Shown: positions 6,820 to 15,274, numbered from the stretch's first letter. The stretch is DNA of 28,435 bases from Pseudomonadota bacterium (GCA_021783855.1 JAJXTL010000022.1:1-28435), one strand, 5' to 3'. Made by a program: numbers and translations. The notes: generated by a model from the sequence alone, not told the origin.

Positions 6820-8076
6820 CTATCCTGCTACCATCTGTGTCACCGCATAGATCAGCAGCCCGAATAGCCCGCCAACCAGGGTGCCGTTGATGCGGATGTA
6901 CTGAAGGTCTTTTCCAAGATAAAGCTCCAGCCGATTGACCAGATACTCGTCATCCCATCTTGCAAACTCTTCCCTGATCAAATCCCCGACCATGCCCTTG
7001 TTGGCATCGGCAGCCCGGATCAGCGCCGCCTGAATCTGATCGTTGAGCCAGGCGCGGATTTCCTCGTTGTTCGCAAGATACAACTCAAGCTCACCGATCA
7101 GATTCGTCATCTTGTCGGCGATCACGGAATCGGGATGCGACAGATCGAGCACCACCCAGTCGCGGAACTGCCCCCACAACGATTCGATCTGGTGACCGAA
7201 CTCCGGATGATTGAGCCAGGTATTTTTCTGATGCGTGATCCATTCCTGCAATTCCGGATCCTGTTGCAATCGACACAGGTAGATGCGCACCTGCTCATCG
7301 AACTCAAGATACAGACCGTTGCTTTCATCCTCGGCCGCAGCACGCAATTTATTGACCACAGCTGTGCGTATGGTCGGCACGAATGGCTCTATCATGCTCT
7401 GTACAAAGGAATTATCGCTCCAGCCCTTGATGAAGGCCGAAATTTTTTCCGTATTATCGGGGTGTTCCACATAGTCGGCGAAGCGATTCAGTCCGCCGTG
7501 CAATATCTTGCGGTGACGCTGGTCGCGCGTAACCAGCTCAAGGCCGTCCGCCAAAAATCCTGAAAGATCGATGCTTTGCAACTTGTTGCGGGCGGCCTGT
7601 GCGATGAAATCGTGTATCCGCCTGTCATCCAGCGCCTGCACACCATACCCTATGGCCTGATTAAGATACGCCGCCACTTTTTCCCGGTTCCGGGGCAGCC
7701 ATTGCGACAAATGGCGGGCGGCGTCAAAGCGCCTGAGCCGCTCGGCAATGATTTTAGCGCTCAAAAACTGCACCACCACAAAATCCGCCAGACTGTTGGC
7801 GATACTGCGCTTGTTGCGGGTGATGATGGCAGTGTGCGGAATCGGTACGCCCATGGGATGACGGAACAGCGCCACCACCGCAAACCAGTCCGCCAGCGCA
7901 CCTATCATGGACGCTTCCGCGAAGGCCGCCAGATAGCCCAGATCATATGCCTTACCGATGACATACAGGCAGGCGGCAAAACCCAGCAAACCGGCGGCGA
8001 TCCATTTCATTCTGGCGAGGTCACGTTGCCTGAGCGTGTTTTCCGCCTGAATGGCGCGTTCTGCAATGTCGGTCAT
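6820..8076 (-). CDS. DUF445 family membrane-anchored protein (YjiN-like)
   Basis: 418 aa. Two hydrophobic segments lie near the N-terminus (MKWIAAGLLGFAACLYVIG; YLAAFAEASMIGALADWFAVVALF), followed by the DUF445 signature (ADWFAVVALFRHPMGVPIPHTAIITRNK). A long soluble, largely helical part comes next and a C-terminal membrane anchor (GTLVGGLFGLLIYAVTQMVAG) closes the protein. Length and layout match YjiN. The ATG has AGGGA upstream. It is flanked by the TA pair and by a divergent EVE gene and shows no operon partner. The function of the family is not established, and I do not assign one. Confidence 0.9.
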   Translation of the reverse strand: MTDIAERAIQAENTLRQRDLARMKWIAAGLLGFAACLYVIGKAYDLGYLAAFAEASMIGALADWFAVVALFRHPMGVPIPHTAIITRNKRSIANSLADFVVVQFLSAKIIAERLRRFDAARHLSQWLPRNREKVAAYLNQAIGYGVQALDDRRIHDFIAQAARNKLQSIDLSGFLADGLELVTRDQRHRKILHGGLNRFADYVEHPDNTEKISAFIKGWSDNSFVQSMIEPFVPTIRTAVVNKLRAAAEDESNGLYLEFDEQVRIYLCRLQQDPELQEWITHQKNTWLNHPEFGHQIESLWGQFRDWVVLDLSHPDSVIADKMTNLIGELELYLANNEEIRAWLNDQIQAALIRAADANKGMVGDLIREEFARWDDEYLVNRLELYLGKDLQYIRINGTLVGGLFGLLIYAVTQMVAG

Positions 8077-8274
8077 AATTCATCCCTGGTGCGTATCGTT
8101 AGCAAATCTAATCTATTCCGGAGCGTATCGCAACTTAGCATCATGCGCCACTGAACATTAATTTCCCGTGTTCGGGTAACATAAGAACGTTGCGTAATCC
8201 AGCAAGATCACGCAAGCACCGCATACACATAAAACACCCATTTAAATCAATTATTTGAAATCAACAAGCAAACC
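8077..8274 (+). other. Divergent intergenic region with a dyad
   Basis: A spacer of about 200 bp between the divergent DUF445 and EVE genes. It contains an interrupted dyad TTGCGT...ACGCAA (8190-8195 and 8210-8215), extendable by ATC/GAT, which could be an operator. The stretch before the EVE gene is AT-rich, with no strong Shine-Dalgarno sequence. I see no clear paired -35/-10 boxes. Confidence 0.3.
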
Positions 8275-8739
8275 ATGCGCTACTGGCTGATGAAATCCGA
8301 ACCTGCCGACGTCAGCATTGACGATCTGGCGACCTTCCCCGAACAGAGCGTGGCCTGGTATGGCGTGCGCAACTATCAGGCGCGCAATTTCATGCGCGAC
8401 CAGATGACGATAGGCGACGGCGTGCTGTTTTACCATTCCAACTGCAAGATTCCCGGCATCGCCGGAATTGCGCGGGTGGCCAGCCTCGCCTACCCCGACG
8501 CCACGCAATTTGACCCGAAAAACAAATACTATGACGCGAAAGCGACCCAGGAGCAGCCGCGCTGGTTCAACGTGGATGTGCAACTGGTCAGAAAGATCGC
8601 ACTGATTCCGTTAAGTGAGATGCGCCTGCACCCCGAACTTGCGCGTATGCGCACGCTGCAGGCCGGCAACCGGTTATCCATCACGCCGCTGGATCCTGCC
8701 GAATGGAAATATATCACCACAGAACTGGTTCACGACTGA
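8275..8739 (+). CDS. EVE domain-containing protein
   Basis: A 154-aa single-domain protein. It opens with the diagnostic MRYWLMKSEP and continues with VAWYGVRNYQARNFMRDQM, GDGVLFYHSNCKIPGIAGIA and a C-terminal LSITPLDPAEWKYI, which are the conserved blocks of the EVE (PUA-like) fold. Eukaryotic EVE proteins of this type (THYN1-like) recognise modified bases in nucleic acids. The bacterial role is uncertain and may involve reading modified DNA or RNA. It precedes relA by 51 bp on the same strand. Confidence 0.93.
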   Translation: MRYWLMKSEPADVSIDDLATFPEQSVAWYGVRNYQARNFMRDQMTIGDGVLFYHSNCKIPGIAGIARVASLAYPDATQFDPKNKYYDAKATQEQPRWFNVDVQLVRKIALIPLSEMRLHPELARMRTLQAGNRLSITPLDPAEWKYITTELVHD

Positions 8740-8790
8740 TGGACAAATTGCATAGACCCGCCACGTTCAAGGCAGTCGCAGGCTAACACC

Positions 8791-10734
8791 ATGGTTTCCA
8801 TCCATACAGCGCAGAATATCCAGGATGCCGAAGTCTGGCTTGCAAGCTTGACGAGCATTTTCTCTCCCACTGAAATCGGGATCATTCGGCGTGCCTGCGA
8901 ATTGACTGAGACGCTCTATACCGGAAAAAATACGCTGACCGGCACGCCTTTTCTGCAACATGCGCTGGGCACGGCCAGCATTCTGCTCGGCATGAACATG
9001 GATCACGAGACGATAACCGCGACCATTTTACATGCGGTGCCTGAATATCTGAACAACTGGAGCGAGGTTATCTCAACCGATTTCGGCACAAATATAAAAG
9101 CGCTGGTCGAGGGTATTTCGCGCCTGGAGCAAATCCAGCAACTGAGCGAAATCCGGCAGGATCGAGAACAACAGGCTCAGCAAATCGAAAGCCTGCGCAA
9201 AATGTTGCTGGCGATGGTGCAGGACATCCGCGTCGTGCTGATCAAGCTGGCCGAACGTACACAGACCCTGCGCTGCCTGTCAGGTGCCGACGCGGAACAG
9301 CAAAAACTGATCGCACAGCAGACGCACAACCTGTTCGCCCCGCTGGCCAACCGCCTGGGCGTGTGGCAAATAAAATGGGAACTGGAAGACTTGTCGGTGC
9401 GCTATCTGGAGCCGGAACTCTACAAGCAGATTGCCCGGTTGCTCGATGAGCGCCGCGTCGATCGCGAACGCTATATCAGCGATGTAGTATCCCGATTAAA
9501 ACAGGCTTTGGAAGAAGCCGGCATCCAGGCGGAAGTGACCGGCCGGCCCAAACACATCTACAGCATCATCAACAAAATGCGTCGCAAGCATCTGGAATTT
9601 GACGAATTATACGATGTACGAGCGGTGCGAATTCTGGTTGAAGACGTAGAGAGCTGTTATGCCGCACTGAGTCTGGTGCAGGATTTGTGGCAGCCGATTG
9701 CAGGCGAGTTCGACGATTACATCGCACATCCCAAGAGCAACAATTACCGCTCGCTGCATACGGCTGTCGCAGGCCCGCGCGGCCTGCCTTTCGAAGTGCA
9801 GATCCGCACCCATGAGATGCATCGGCACTCCGAACTGGGGGTCGCAGCACACTGGCGCTACAAGGAAGGCGGCAAGTCGGACGCCGGACTCGACGACAAA
9901 ATCATCTGGTTGCGCCAGATACTGGAATGGAAAGAGGACATCGCCAATACAGGCGACTTGCAGGAACAATTCAGGAATGATTTGTTCCAGGACCAGGTCT
10001 ACGTGCTCACACCGCAAGGGCGCGTTATCGCCTTGCCGCGCGGCGCCACCCCGGTGGATTTTGCCTACAGCCTGCATACCGATCTGGGGCACCGCACGCG
10101 CGGCGCCAAAGTGGACGGCAGCATCGTCCCGCTCAACTACGCATTACAGAACGGTCAGCGCGTAGACATCCTCACCACCAAACTGGGCGGGCCCAGCCGC
10201 GACTGGCTCAACCCGGGATTTCTGCATGGTGCGCGTGCGCGCGCCAAAGTGCGCGCCTGGTTCAAAGCCCAGAATTACGATGAGAGCGTAGCCCAGGGGC
10301 GCGTGCAAATGGACAGGGAACTGCACCGGCATGGCGTCACCTCGGTCAATCAGGAGAAGCTCGCGCAGCGTCTGCACTTCAACAAACTGGATGATCTGCT
10401 GGCAGCCCTCGGACGCAATGAAATCACCCTGCGGCGCATTGCCGTAGCCCTGCAGGAAGAACTGCCGAACAAGGTCATCAGCATTGTAAAACCGGTCTTC
10501 AGGCCGGCGGCAGAGCGCAGCAGCGCTACCGGCATCCTGATTGAGGGCGTGGGCAATCTGATGACAAGAATGGCAAAATGCTGCAACCCGAAACCGCCGG
10601 ATGCCATCACGGGCTATATCACCCGCGAGCGTGGCATCACCATACACCGCAGCGACTGCGCATTCGTGTTGCGCATGACGCGAGTCGAGCGCCTGCTGGA
10701 AGCCCGCTGGAGCGAACAGTCAAAACAGCCTTGA
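8791..10734 (+). CDS. relA: (p)ppGpp synthetase, RelA type, without C-terminal ACT domain
   Basis: 647 aa. An N-terminal HD-like domain (about 20-180) is degenerate: the HD motif reads ILHAVPEY, with His-Ala in place of His-Asp, so hydrolase activity should be absent. The synthetase domain (about 230-370) is intact, with RPKHIYSIINKM, DELYDVRAVRILV, GEFDDYIAHPKSNNYRSLH and EVQIRTHEMH. The EFDD motif is the RelA-type version, as opposed to RXKD in bifunctional enzymes. A TGS domain follows (DQVYVLTPQGRVIALPRGA ...), then the helical region and a zinc-finger-like segment (CCNPKPPDAITGYITRERGI ... HRSDC). The protein stops about 20 residues later, whereas E. coli RelA (744 aa) continues into an ACT/RRM domain. 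It should make (p)ppGpp on starved ribosomes; regulation may differ. It converges with the next gene, 13 bp away. Confidence 0.93.
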   Translation: MVSIHTAQNIQDAEVWLASLTSIFSPTEIGIIRRACELTETLYTGKNTLTGTPFLQHALGTASILLGMNMDHETITATILHAVPEYLNNWSEVISTDFGTNIKALVEGISRLEQIQQLSEIRQDREQQAQQIESLRKMLLAMVQDIRVVLIKLAERTQTLRCLSGADAEQQKLIAQQTHNLFAPLANRLGVWQIKWELEDLSVRYLEPELYKQIARLLDERRVDRERYISDVVSRLKQALEEAGIQAEVTGRPKHIYSIINKMRRKHLEFDELYDVRAVRILVEDVESCYAALSLVQDLWQPIAGEFDDYIAHPKSNNYRSLHTAVAGPRGLPFEVQIRTHEMHRHSELGVAAHWRYKEGGKSDAGLDDKIIWLRQILEWKEDIANTGDLQEQFRNDLFQDQVYVLTPQGRVIALPRGATPVDFAYSLHTDLGHRTRGAKVDGSIVPLNYALQNGQRVDILTTKLGGPSRDWLNPGFLHGARARAKVRAWFKAQNYDESVAQGRVQMDRELHRHGVTSVNQEKLAQRLHFNKLDDLLAALGRNEITLRRIAVALQEELPNKVISIVKPVFRPAAERSSATGILIEGVGNLMTRMAKCCNPKPPDAITGYITRERGITIHRSDCAFVLRMTRVERLLEARWSEQSKQP

Positions 10735-10747
10735 AGTTGAGGCCTGT

Positions 10748-11065
10748 TCAGTCCAGCATCTGATACGGCTCCAGGGTGACCGATTCGATCTTGTCGCCCA
10801 GCAGGATCAACCGACCTTCCAGCCGTGTGTTGCCTGTCTCACTGAATTCAAAACGATAGGTGCGGCGCCATACGCGGCGCCCGGATGAGTCGCGTACCAG
10901 CGCCAACCCTGCACCTGCAACCGTATCGTCGAGAAACTGCACATTCGCATCGATACAGGCCTGTTTCCCGCCGTTTCGCGCGATTTCAAATGCACGCATG
11001 CTGTCATACCAGAACCAAAGACCGGCCAGCACCGCGAACAACAGCAACAAACTGGTCGTATCCAT
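10748..11065 (-). CDS. DUF3301 family small membrane-anchored protein
   Basis: 105 aa from the ATG at 11065; the 81 codons upstream of it are shadow sequence of the neighbouring gene. An N-terminal hydrophobic helix (SLLLLFAVLAGLWFWYDSM) is followed by EIARNGGKQACIDANVQFLDDTVAG and a strand-rich domain (RRVWRRTYRFEFSETGNTRLEGRLILLGDKIESV). The C-x-FLDDTV-type segment and the GRLILLG...VTLEPY ending match DUF3301. The gene lies 25 nt after the upstream hypothetical gene and converges on relA. The function of the family is unknown. Confidence 0.85.
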   Translation of the reverse strand: MDTTSLLLLFAVLAGLWFWYDSMRAFEIARNGGKQACIDANVQFLDDTVAGAGLALVRDSSGRRVWRRTYRFEFSETGNTRLEGRLILLGDKIESVTLEPYQMLD

Positions 11066-11090
11066 TGCCCGAGAAACACCTGGCAGCCGG

Positions 11091-11558
11091 TCAGCGTCGG
11101 CGTGACGGCAAGGGTTTGCGTCGCGGGTCGGTTTCAGCCGGTTTTGGCTTGGGCACAAACAGGTTTCTGCCCGGCGAACTTTTGGCTGTCTGATGTAACA
11201 GTACTGCCGCTGCCAGTTGTTCCACCGTGACCCGCACAACTGGATGTTCACCCTTGGGGTTGTAGGCGGTGAGATTGCCTTTAATACCGAAGACGCGTTC
11301 ATGCGCATCGGCTTTTTTTGGTTGACCTTTCATGATTTCCTGCGCATCCGGCGTCAGCGCATAACCGCCTTCGACCTCGCAGATCAGGCCGCATGAAGAG
11401 AGCCGCTGAAAGGCCTCCGTCAGTTCCAGCTCGGAACAAACCGCACCCTGAATCAGATCGCCCGCAGCGATAATTTCGGTAAGCTCTGCCGGTCGCCTCT
11501 TCGAGGCTAAGGATATGGCGAGTAACAGGAGTGCATCAACATCGTAGACCGGGAACAT
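11091..11558 (-). CDS. Hypothetical protein, possible winged-helix fold
   Basis: 155 aa from ATG 11558 (an in-frame TTG lies five codons upstream). The first 75 residues look like a small helical or winged-helix domain (LTEIIAAGDLIQGAVCSELELTEAFQRLSSCGLICEVEGGYALT: helix-turn-helix, then a short hairpin). The C-terminal half has YNPKGEHPVVRVTVEQLAAAVLLH and ends in a basic, proline-rich tail (KPKPAETDPRRKPLPSRRR). I do not recognise the family. It shares direction with the DUF3301 gene 25 nt downstream and probably forms a two-gene unit with it. A nucleic-acid-binding role is possible but not shown. Confidence 0.6.
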   Translation of the reverse strand: MFPVYDVDALLLLAISLASKRRPAELTEIIAAGDLIQGAVCSELELTEAFQRLSSCGLICEVEGGYALTPDAQEIMKGQPKKADAHERVFGIKGNLTAYNPKGEHPVVRVTVEQLAAAVLLHQTAKSSPGRNLFVPKPKPAETDPRRKPLPSRRR

Positions 11559-11607
11559 GGCGTGATCTTTCAATAAACTTGCAGATAATAGCAGACAAAT
11601 CTGCTAG

Positions 11608-11728
11608 GAGCCTGTCGGACTTGTCTTGTAACACATTGATTCCATTAATGTGCGTATAAATCAAGAAAATATTTAATTGTTTAAAATCAATAGGTTACAT
11701 AGAATAAAAATTGAAGTCCGACAGTCTG
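11608..11728. mobile_element. MITE-like element, 121 bp, flanked by CTAG
   Basis: Terminal inverted repeats of 15 bp (left GAGCCTGTCGGACTT; right, on the other strand, CAGACTGTCGGACTT; 13/15 identical) are each bordered by CTAG (11604-11607 and 11729-11732), which reads as a 4-bp target duplication. Inside, a second arm pair (TGTAACACATTGATT and TGTAACCTATTGATT on the opposite strand, 13/15) lets most of the element fold into one hairpin. The core is AT-rich and has no ORF. Non-autonomous element is the best reading; the parental transposon is not in the window. Confidence 0.72.
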
Positions 11729-12445
11729 CTAGCCACCCAGATAGGCACGTTGCACGGCATCGCTGCCCAGCAGTTCGGGAGATTTCCCCGACAAGCCAAT
11801 CAAACCGCCCTCCATCACATAGCCGCGATGTGCTACCTGCAAGGCGAGCCGGGCATTTTGCTCGACCAGCAGGATGCTCATGCCCTGGGCTGCCACATCA
11901 CGGATAGTCTCAAAAATCTTTTTCACCATCAGAGGCGCCAGGCCCATGCTGGGTTCGTCCAGCATCAACAGGCGCGGACGACTCATCAGCGCGCGCGCCA
12001 TCGCCAGCATCTGTTGCTCGCCACCTGACAGCGTGCCCGCCAGTTGATCGCGGCGCTCTACAAGTCGCGGGAACAGCTCGTACATGCGCGCCAGATCGTC
12101 GTCGATCTCAGTCTGATTACTGCGACTGTACGCACCCATCAGCAGGTTTTCCGCAACAGACAGACGGGCGAATACGCCGCGTCCTTCCGGCACCAGTGCA
12201 ATACCCATCGCTACGCGCTGGTGAGCAGCCACGTTTGCCAGATTTTTCCCGTCAAAAATCACTTGCCCGGCGTTGGGTGAGAGCAGGCCCGCCAGCGTTT
12301 TCAGCGTAGTGGTCTTGCCGGCGCCATTGCTGCCGATCAAGGCGACCAGCTCACCGGGGGCTACGTGAAAATCTATCCCCTTGACCGCATGGATGCCGCT
12401 GTAAGCCACCTGCAGGCCGCGCACTTCGAGCAGATTACTCATCAT
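11729..12445 (-). CDS. livF: Branched-chain amino acid ABC transporter ATPase LivF
   Basis: A 238-aa ABC ATPase, the second nucleotide-binding subunit of the high-affinity Leu/Ile/Val-type importer on the cytoplasmic face. Walker A GSNGAGKTT (about residues 38-46), Q-loop region GRGVFARLSV, signature LSGGEQQMLAMARAL, Walker B LLMLDEPSMGLAP and H-loop LLVEQNA are all present. It ends in the usual LivF tail (AVQRAYLGG). The stop TAG is formed by the CTAG that borders the MITE-like element, so the insertion landed at the very end of the gene without removing residues. The start overlaps livG by 11 bp. Confidence 0.96.
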   Translation of the reverse strand: MMSNLLEVRGLQVAYSGIHAVKGIDFHVAPGELVALIGSNGAGKTTTLKTLAGLLSPNAGQVIFDGKNLANVAAHQRVAMGIALVPEGRGVFARLSVAENLLMGAYSRSNQTEIDDDLARMYELFPRLVERRDQLAGTLSGGEQQMLAMARALMSRPRLLMLDEPSMGLAPLMVKKIFETIRDVAAQGMSILLVEQNARLALQVAHRGYVMEGGLIGLSGKSPELLGSDAVQRAYLGG

Positions 12446-13199
12446 CAGCTCCCAGATAGGCGGCGATCACGGCGGGGTTGTTGCGCACCTGTTCAGGCAC
12501 GCCTTCTGCGATCTTGCGACCGTAATCGAGCACCGCCACACGGTCGCACAAGCCCATGATCAGCTTCACGTCGTGTTCGATCAGCAGCACGGTAATCCCG
12601 GTCTTGCGTATATCCTGCAACAGCACTTTCAAGGCTTCCGTTTCTGTGGCATTCATCCCGGCGGCCGGTTCATCGAGCGAGAGCAACAGCGGATCGGTTG
12701 CCAGGGCGCGGGCAATTTCCAGACGACGCTGTTCACCGTAGGAAAGATTTTTTGCCAGCGTTTGCGACGGCTTTTCGATACCGACATAGCGCAGCAATTC
12801 ATGTGCCCGCGCCCGGCAGGCGCGCTCTTCAAGGCGCGCAGCCTTGTTGCGCAGCAATGCGCCTAACACGCCCGCACGGGTGCGCACATGACGGCCTATC
12901 ATCACATTTTCCAGCGCGGTAAGATTGGCGAACAGTCGGATATTCTGAAAAGTGCGCGCGATGCCCGCAGCAGCCAGCACATGGGGTTTGGCAGCCTGAT
13001 AGCTGCGTCCGTTGAAGCGGAATTCGCCTAAATTCGGCTGATACAGGCCGGTAATAACGTTGAACAAGGTCGTCTTGCCCGCGCCGTTCGGGCCGATCAG
13101 ACCATAGATTTCGCCGCGCTCAATGTGTAAAGACACATCGCTTAGCGCGTGCAGACCGCCAAACTGCTTGCCTATACCCGATAATTCCAGCAGATTCAT
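12435..13199 (-). CDS. livG: Branched-chain amino acid ABC transporter ATPase LivG
   Basis: A 254-aa ABC ATPase partner of LivF. Walker A GPNGAGKTT (about residues 37-45), signature LSYGEQRRLEIARAL, Walker B LLSLDEPAAGMNATET (the LivG-type AGMN extension) and H-loop LLIEHDVKLIM are present, with the LivG-specific insert GIARTFQNIRLFANLTALENVMIGRH. The C-terminus ends in NPAVIAAYLGADDE. It overlaps livM by 4 bp (ATGA) and livF by 11 bp, so the subunits are translationally coupled. Confidence 0.96.
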   Translation of the reverse strand: MNLLELSGIGKQFGGLHALSDVSLHIERGEIYGLIGPNGAGKTTLFNVITGLYQPNLGEFRFNGRSYQAAKPHVLAAAGIARTFQNIRLFANLTALENVMIGRHVRTRAGVLGALLRNKAARLEERACRARAHELLRYVGIEKPSQTLAKNLSYGEQRRLEIARALATDPLLLSLDEPAAGMNATETEALKVLLQDIRKTGITVLLIEHDVKLIMGLCDRVAVLDYGRKIAEGVPEQVRNNPAVIAAYLGADDE

Positions 13200-14257
13200 A
13201 CCTTCTCCGCCGCCTCATCGGACGCCAACTCGCGGCGACGCACGGGAGAAGGCCACAAACCTGCCGGACGATACAACATCACCACGATCAGCGCGATACC
13301 AAACAGCAACATGCGCAGACTCTCAGGGTCGATGATGATTTTACCGAACATCGCCTGCTGCAACGGTACCACGCTGTGGCGCAGTATTTCCGGCAGCAGG
13401 GCCAGCATCAAGCCGCCCAGAATCACGCCGTAAATATGCCCCATGCCGCCCAGTACTACCATGCACAACACCATGATGGATTCCATCAGACTGAAGCTTT
13501 CCGGGCTGACGAATCCCTGAAATCCCGCGAATAAGGTGCCGGACACGCCGCCGAACATCGCCCCCATGGCGAAGGCCAGCAACTTGAGGTTGCGCGTGTT
13601 GATGCCCATCGCCGAGGCGGCCACTTCATCTTCGCGTATCGCCATCCAGGCGCGTCCGATGCGCGACTTTTCCAGCCGGTGCGAGACGAATGCCACCAGC
13701 GCGGCAAAGCATAAAAACAGGTAAAAATACAGGTGTACCGACGGCAGCGTAATACCGAACACGGTCTGACTGGCATTGAGCGACATGCCTGCGATGCTGA
13801 CCGGATCGATCCGGCTGATGCCTTGCGGGCCGTTGGTCAGATTCACCGGCGCATTCAGGTTGTTCATGAAGATGCGGATGATTTCTCCGAAGCCCAGTGT
13901 GACGATCGCCAGATAATCGCCGCGCAAGCGCAACGTCGGCGCACCCAGCAGCACGCCCATGCCGCCTGCCAGCACTGCTGCCATCGGCAGCACGATCCAG
14001 AACGACAGATGCACCCCATCGGGAAACAGCTGCGGGAATGCCAGCGCCAGATGCGGCGATCCGGTCAGCGCATAGCAATACGCCCCTACCGCGAAGAACG
14101 CGATATAGCCCAGATCCAGCAGGCCCGCGTAACCGACCACGATATTAAGACCCAGCGCCAGCATGATGTAGAGCATCGCAAAGTCCACGATGCGCACCCA
14201 GCCGCGTCCGAGCAGTGCATCGACGACAAAAGGCAACAGCAGCACAGCAACAAGCAT
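13196..14257 (-). CDS. livM: Branched-chain amino acid ABC transporter permease LivM
   Basis: A polytopic permease of about 353 aa from ATG 14257. It carries LivM blocks such as LALGLNIVVGYAGLLDLGYIAFFAVGAY, APTLRLRGDYLAIVTLGFGEIIRI, WMAIREDEVAASAMGIN and the EAA-like VLGGMGHIYGVILGG. The open frame can be extended to a TTG at 14335 (379 aa), but that stretch encodes a REP-type repeat (LPLPQPLSRRARG) and has no Shine-Dalgarno sequence, so I prefer the ATG at the first membrane helix (MLVAVLLLPFVVDALL). GGGGAG lies about 14 nt before this ATG, which is rather far, and a GTG just upstream is an alternative. Start confidence is moderate; identity is certain. Confidence 0.92.
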   Translation of the reverse strand: MLVAVLLLPFVVDALLGRGWVRIVDFAMLYIMLALGLNIVVGYAGLLDLGYIAFFAVGAYCYALTGSPHLALAFPQLFPDGVHLSFWIVLPMAAVLAGGMGVLLGAPTLRLRGDYLAIVTLGFGEIIRIFMNNLNAPVNLTNGPQGISRIDPVSIAGMSLNASQTVFGITLPSVHLYFYLFLCFAALVAFVSHRLEKSRIGRAWMAIREDEVAASAMGINTRNLKLLAFAMGAMFGGVSGTLFAGFQGFVSPESFSLMESIMVLCMVVLGGMGHIYGVILGGLMLALLPEILRHSVVPLQQAMFGKIIIDPESLRMLLFGIALIVVMLYRPAGLWPSPVRRRELASDEAAEKV

Positions 14258-14271
14258 CACAAAAGAGATAA

Positions 14272-14311
14272 CTCCCCTCGCCCTCCGGGAGAGGGGCTGG
14301 GGGAGAGGGAG
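14272..14311 (-). repeat. REP-type palindromic element, copy 1 (livH/livM junction)
   Basis: Minus strand: CCCTCTCCC, spacer, CCCCTCTCCC-GGA-GGGCGAGGGG. The last part is an imperfect hairpin (CCCTCTCCC with GGGCGAGGG). Two relatives occur at 21391-21433 and 24694-24735. Confidence 0.75.
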
Positions 14312-14318
14312 CCATTTT

Positions 14319-15242
14319 TTAAGCGCGTTCGGCAAGTCGCTCTCCCAGCAATCCCGACGGTCTGAATACCAGCACGGCGATCAGCACCAAAAAGGCAAAC
14401 ACATCCTGATACTGACTGCCCATGAACCCGCCTGTGATGTCGCCGATATAGCCTGCGCCCAGACTTTCGATCAGGCCAAGCAGCAAGCCGCCCAGCATCG
14501 CACCGCGCAGATTGCCGATGCCGCCCAGCACGGCAGCCGTGAATGCCTTCAGCCCCAGTAAAAATCCCATGTAGTAATGCGCCAGCCCGTAATTGGCGCT
14601 GACCATCAGCCCGGCCACGGCGGCCAGTGCCGAACCGATCATGAAGGTGATCGAGACCACGCGATTGACATCCACGCCCATCAGTTGTGCCGCGTGCTGA
14701 TTTTCGGCTACGGCGCGCATCGCGCGTCCCAGGCGTGTGCGATGCACCACCACCATAAGACCTGCCATCAGACCGATCGCCATCGCGATGATGATGATCT
14801 GGATGTCATTGATGATCGCGCCACCGATCAGATGCGGCCGGTTGACGATCAACTGCGGAAAGGCGTGATACTCGCGCCCCCAGATCATCATGGCAAGATT
14901 TTGCAGCACGATAGAGACGCCTATCGCGGTGATCAGTGGCGCCAGTCTCGGCGCATGACGCAGGGGCCGGTAGGCGATGCGTTCGATGCCGAAACCCAGC
15001 GCCATGCAGCCTGCCATCGCCAGCATCAGGCTGACGGGCAAAGCCAGCACAGGCGGCACGCCCCAGGCGATCAAGGTTGTCAGCGCAGAAAGTGCCAGCA
15101 TCGCGCCGACCATCACCACTTCGCCATGTGCAAAATTGATCAGACCGAGGATGCCGTACACCATGGTGTAGCCCAGCGCGACCAGCGCGTATACGCTGCC
15201 CTGCACCAGACCGTTGATGATTTGCTGTAAAAATATTTCCAT
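14319..15242 (-). CDS. livH: Branched-chain amino acid ABC transporter permease LivH
   Basis: A 307-aa permease partner of LivM. It opens with the LivH signature (MEIFLQQIINGLVQGSVYALVALGYTMVYGILGLINFAHGEV) and has RTRLGRAMRAVAENQHAAQLMGVDVNRV and the EAA-like loop FTAAVLGGIGNLRGAMLGG. About eight hydrophobic segments are visible. It follows livJ after about 30 nt. Directly after its stop comes the REP-type element that separates it from livM. Confidence 0.96.
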   Translation of the reverse strand: MEIFLQQIINGLVQGSVYALVALGYTMVYGILGLINFAHGEVVMVGAMLALSALTTLIAWGVPPVLALPVSLMLAMAGCMALGFGIERIAYRPLRHAPRLAPLITAIGVSIVLQNLAMMIWGREYHAFPQLIVNRPHLIGGAIINDIQIIIIAMAIGLMAGLMVVVHRTRLGRAMRAVAENQHAAQLMGVDVNRVVSITFMIGSALAAVAGLMVSANYGLAHYYMGFLLGLKAFTAAVLGGIGNLRGAMLGGLLLGLIESLGAGYIGDITGGFMGSQYQDVFAFLVLIAVLVFRPSGLLGERLAERA

Positions 15243-15274
15243 TTAAAAGAACGGCCCGACGCGGCAGCCGTCTA

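Noticed and set aside
14577..15230. 217-codon plus-strand frame, very rich in His, Gln and Asp
   Set aside because: Antisense shadow of livH; the composition comes from reading hydrophobic codons in reverse.
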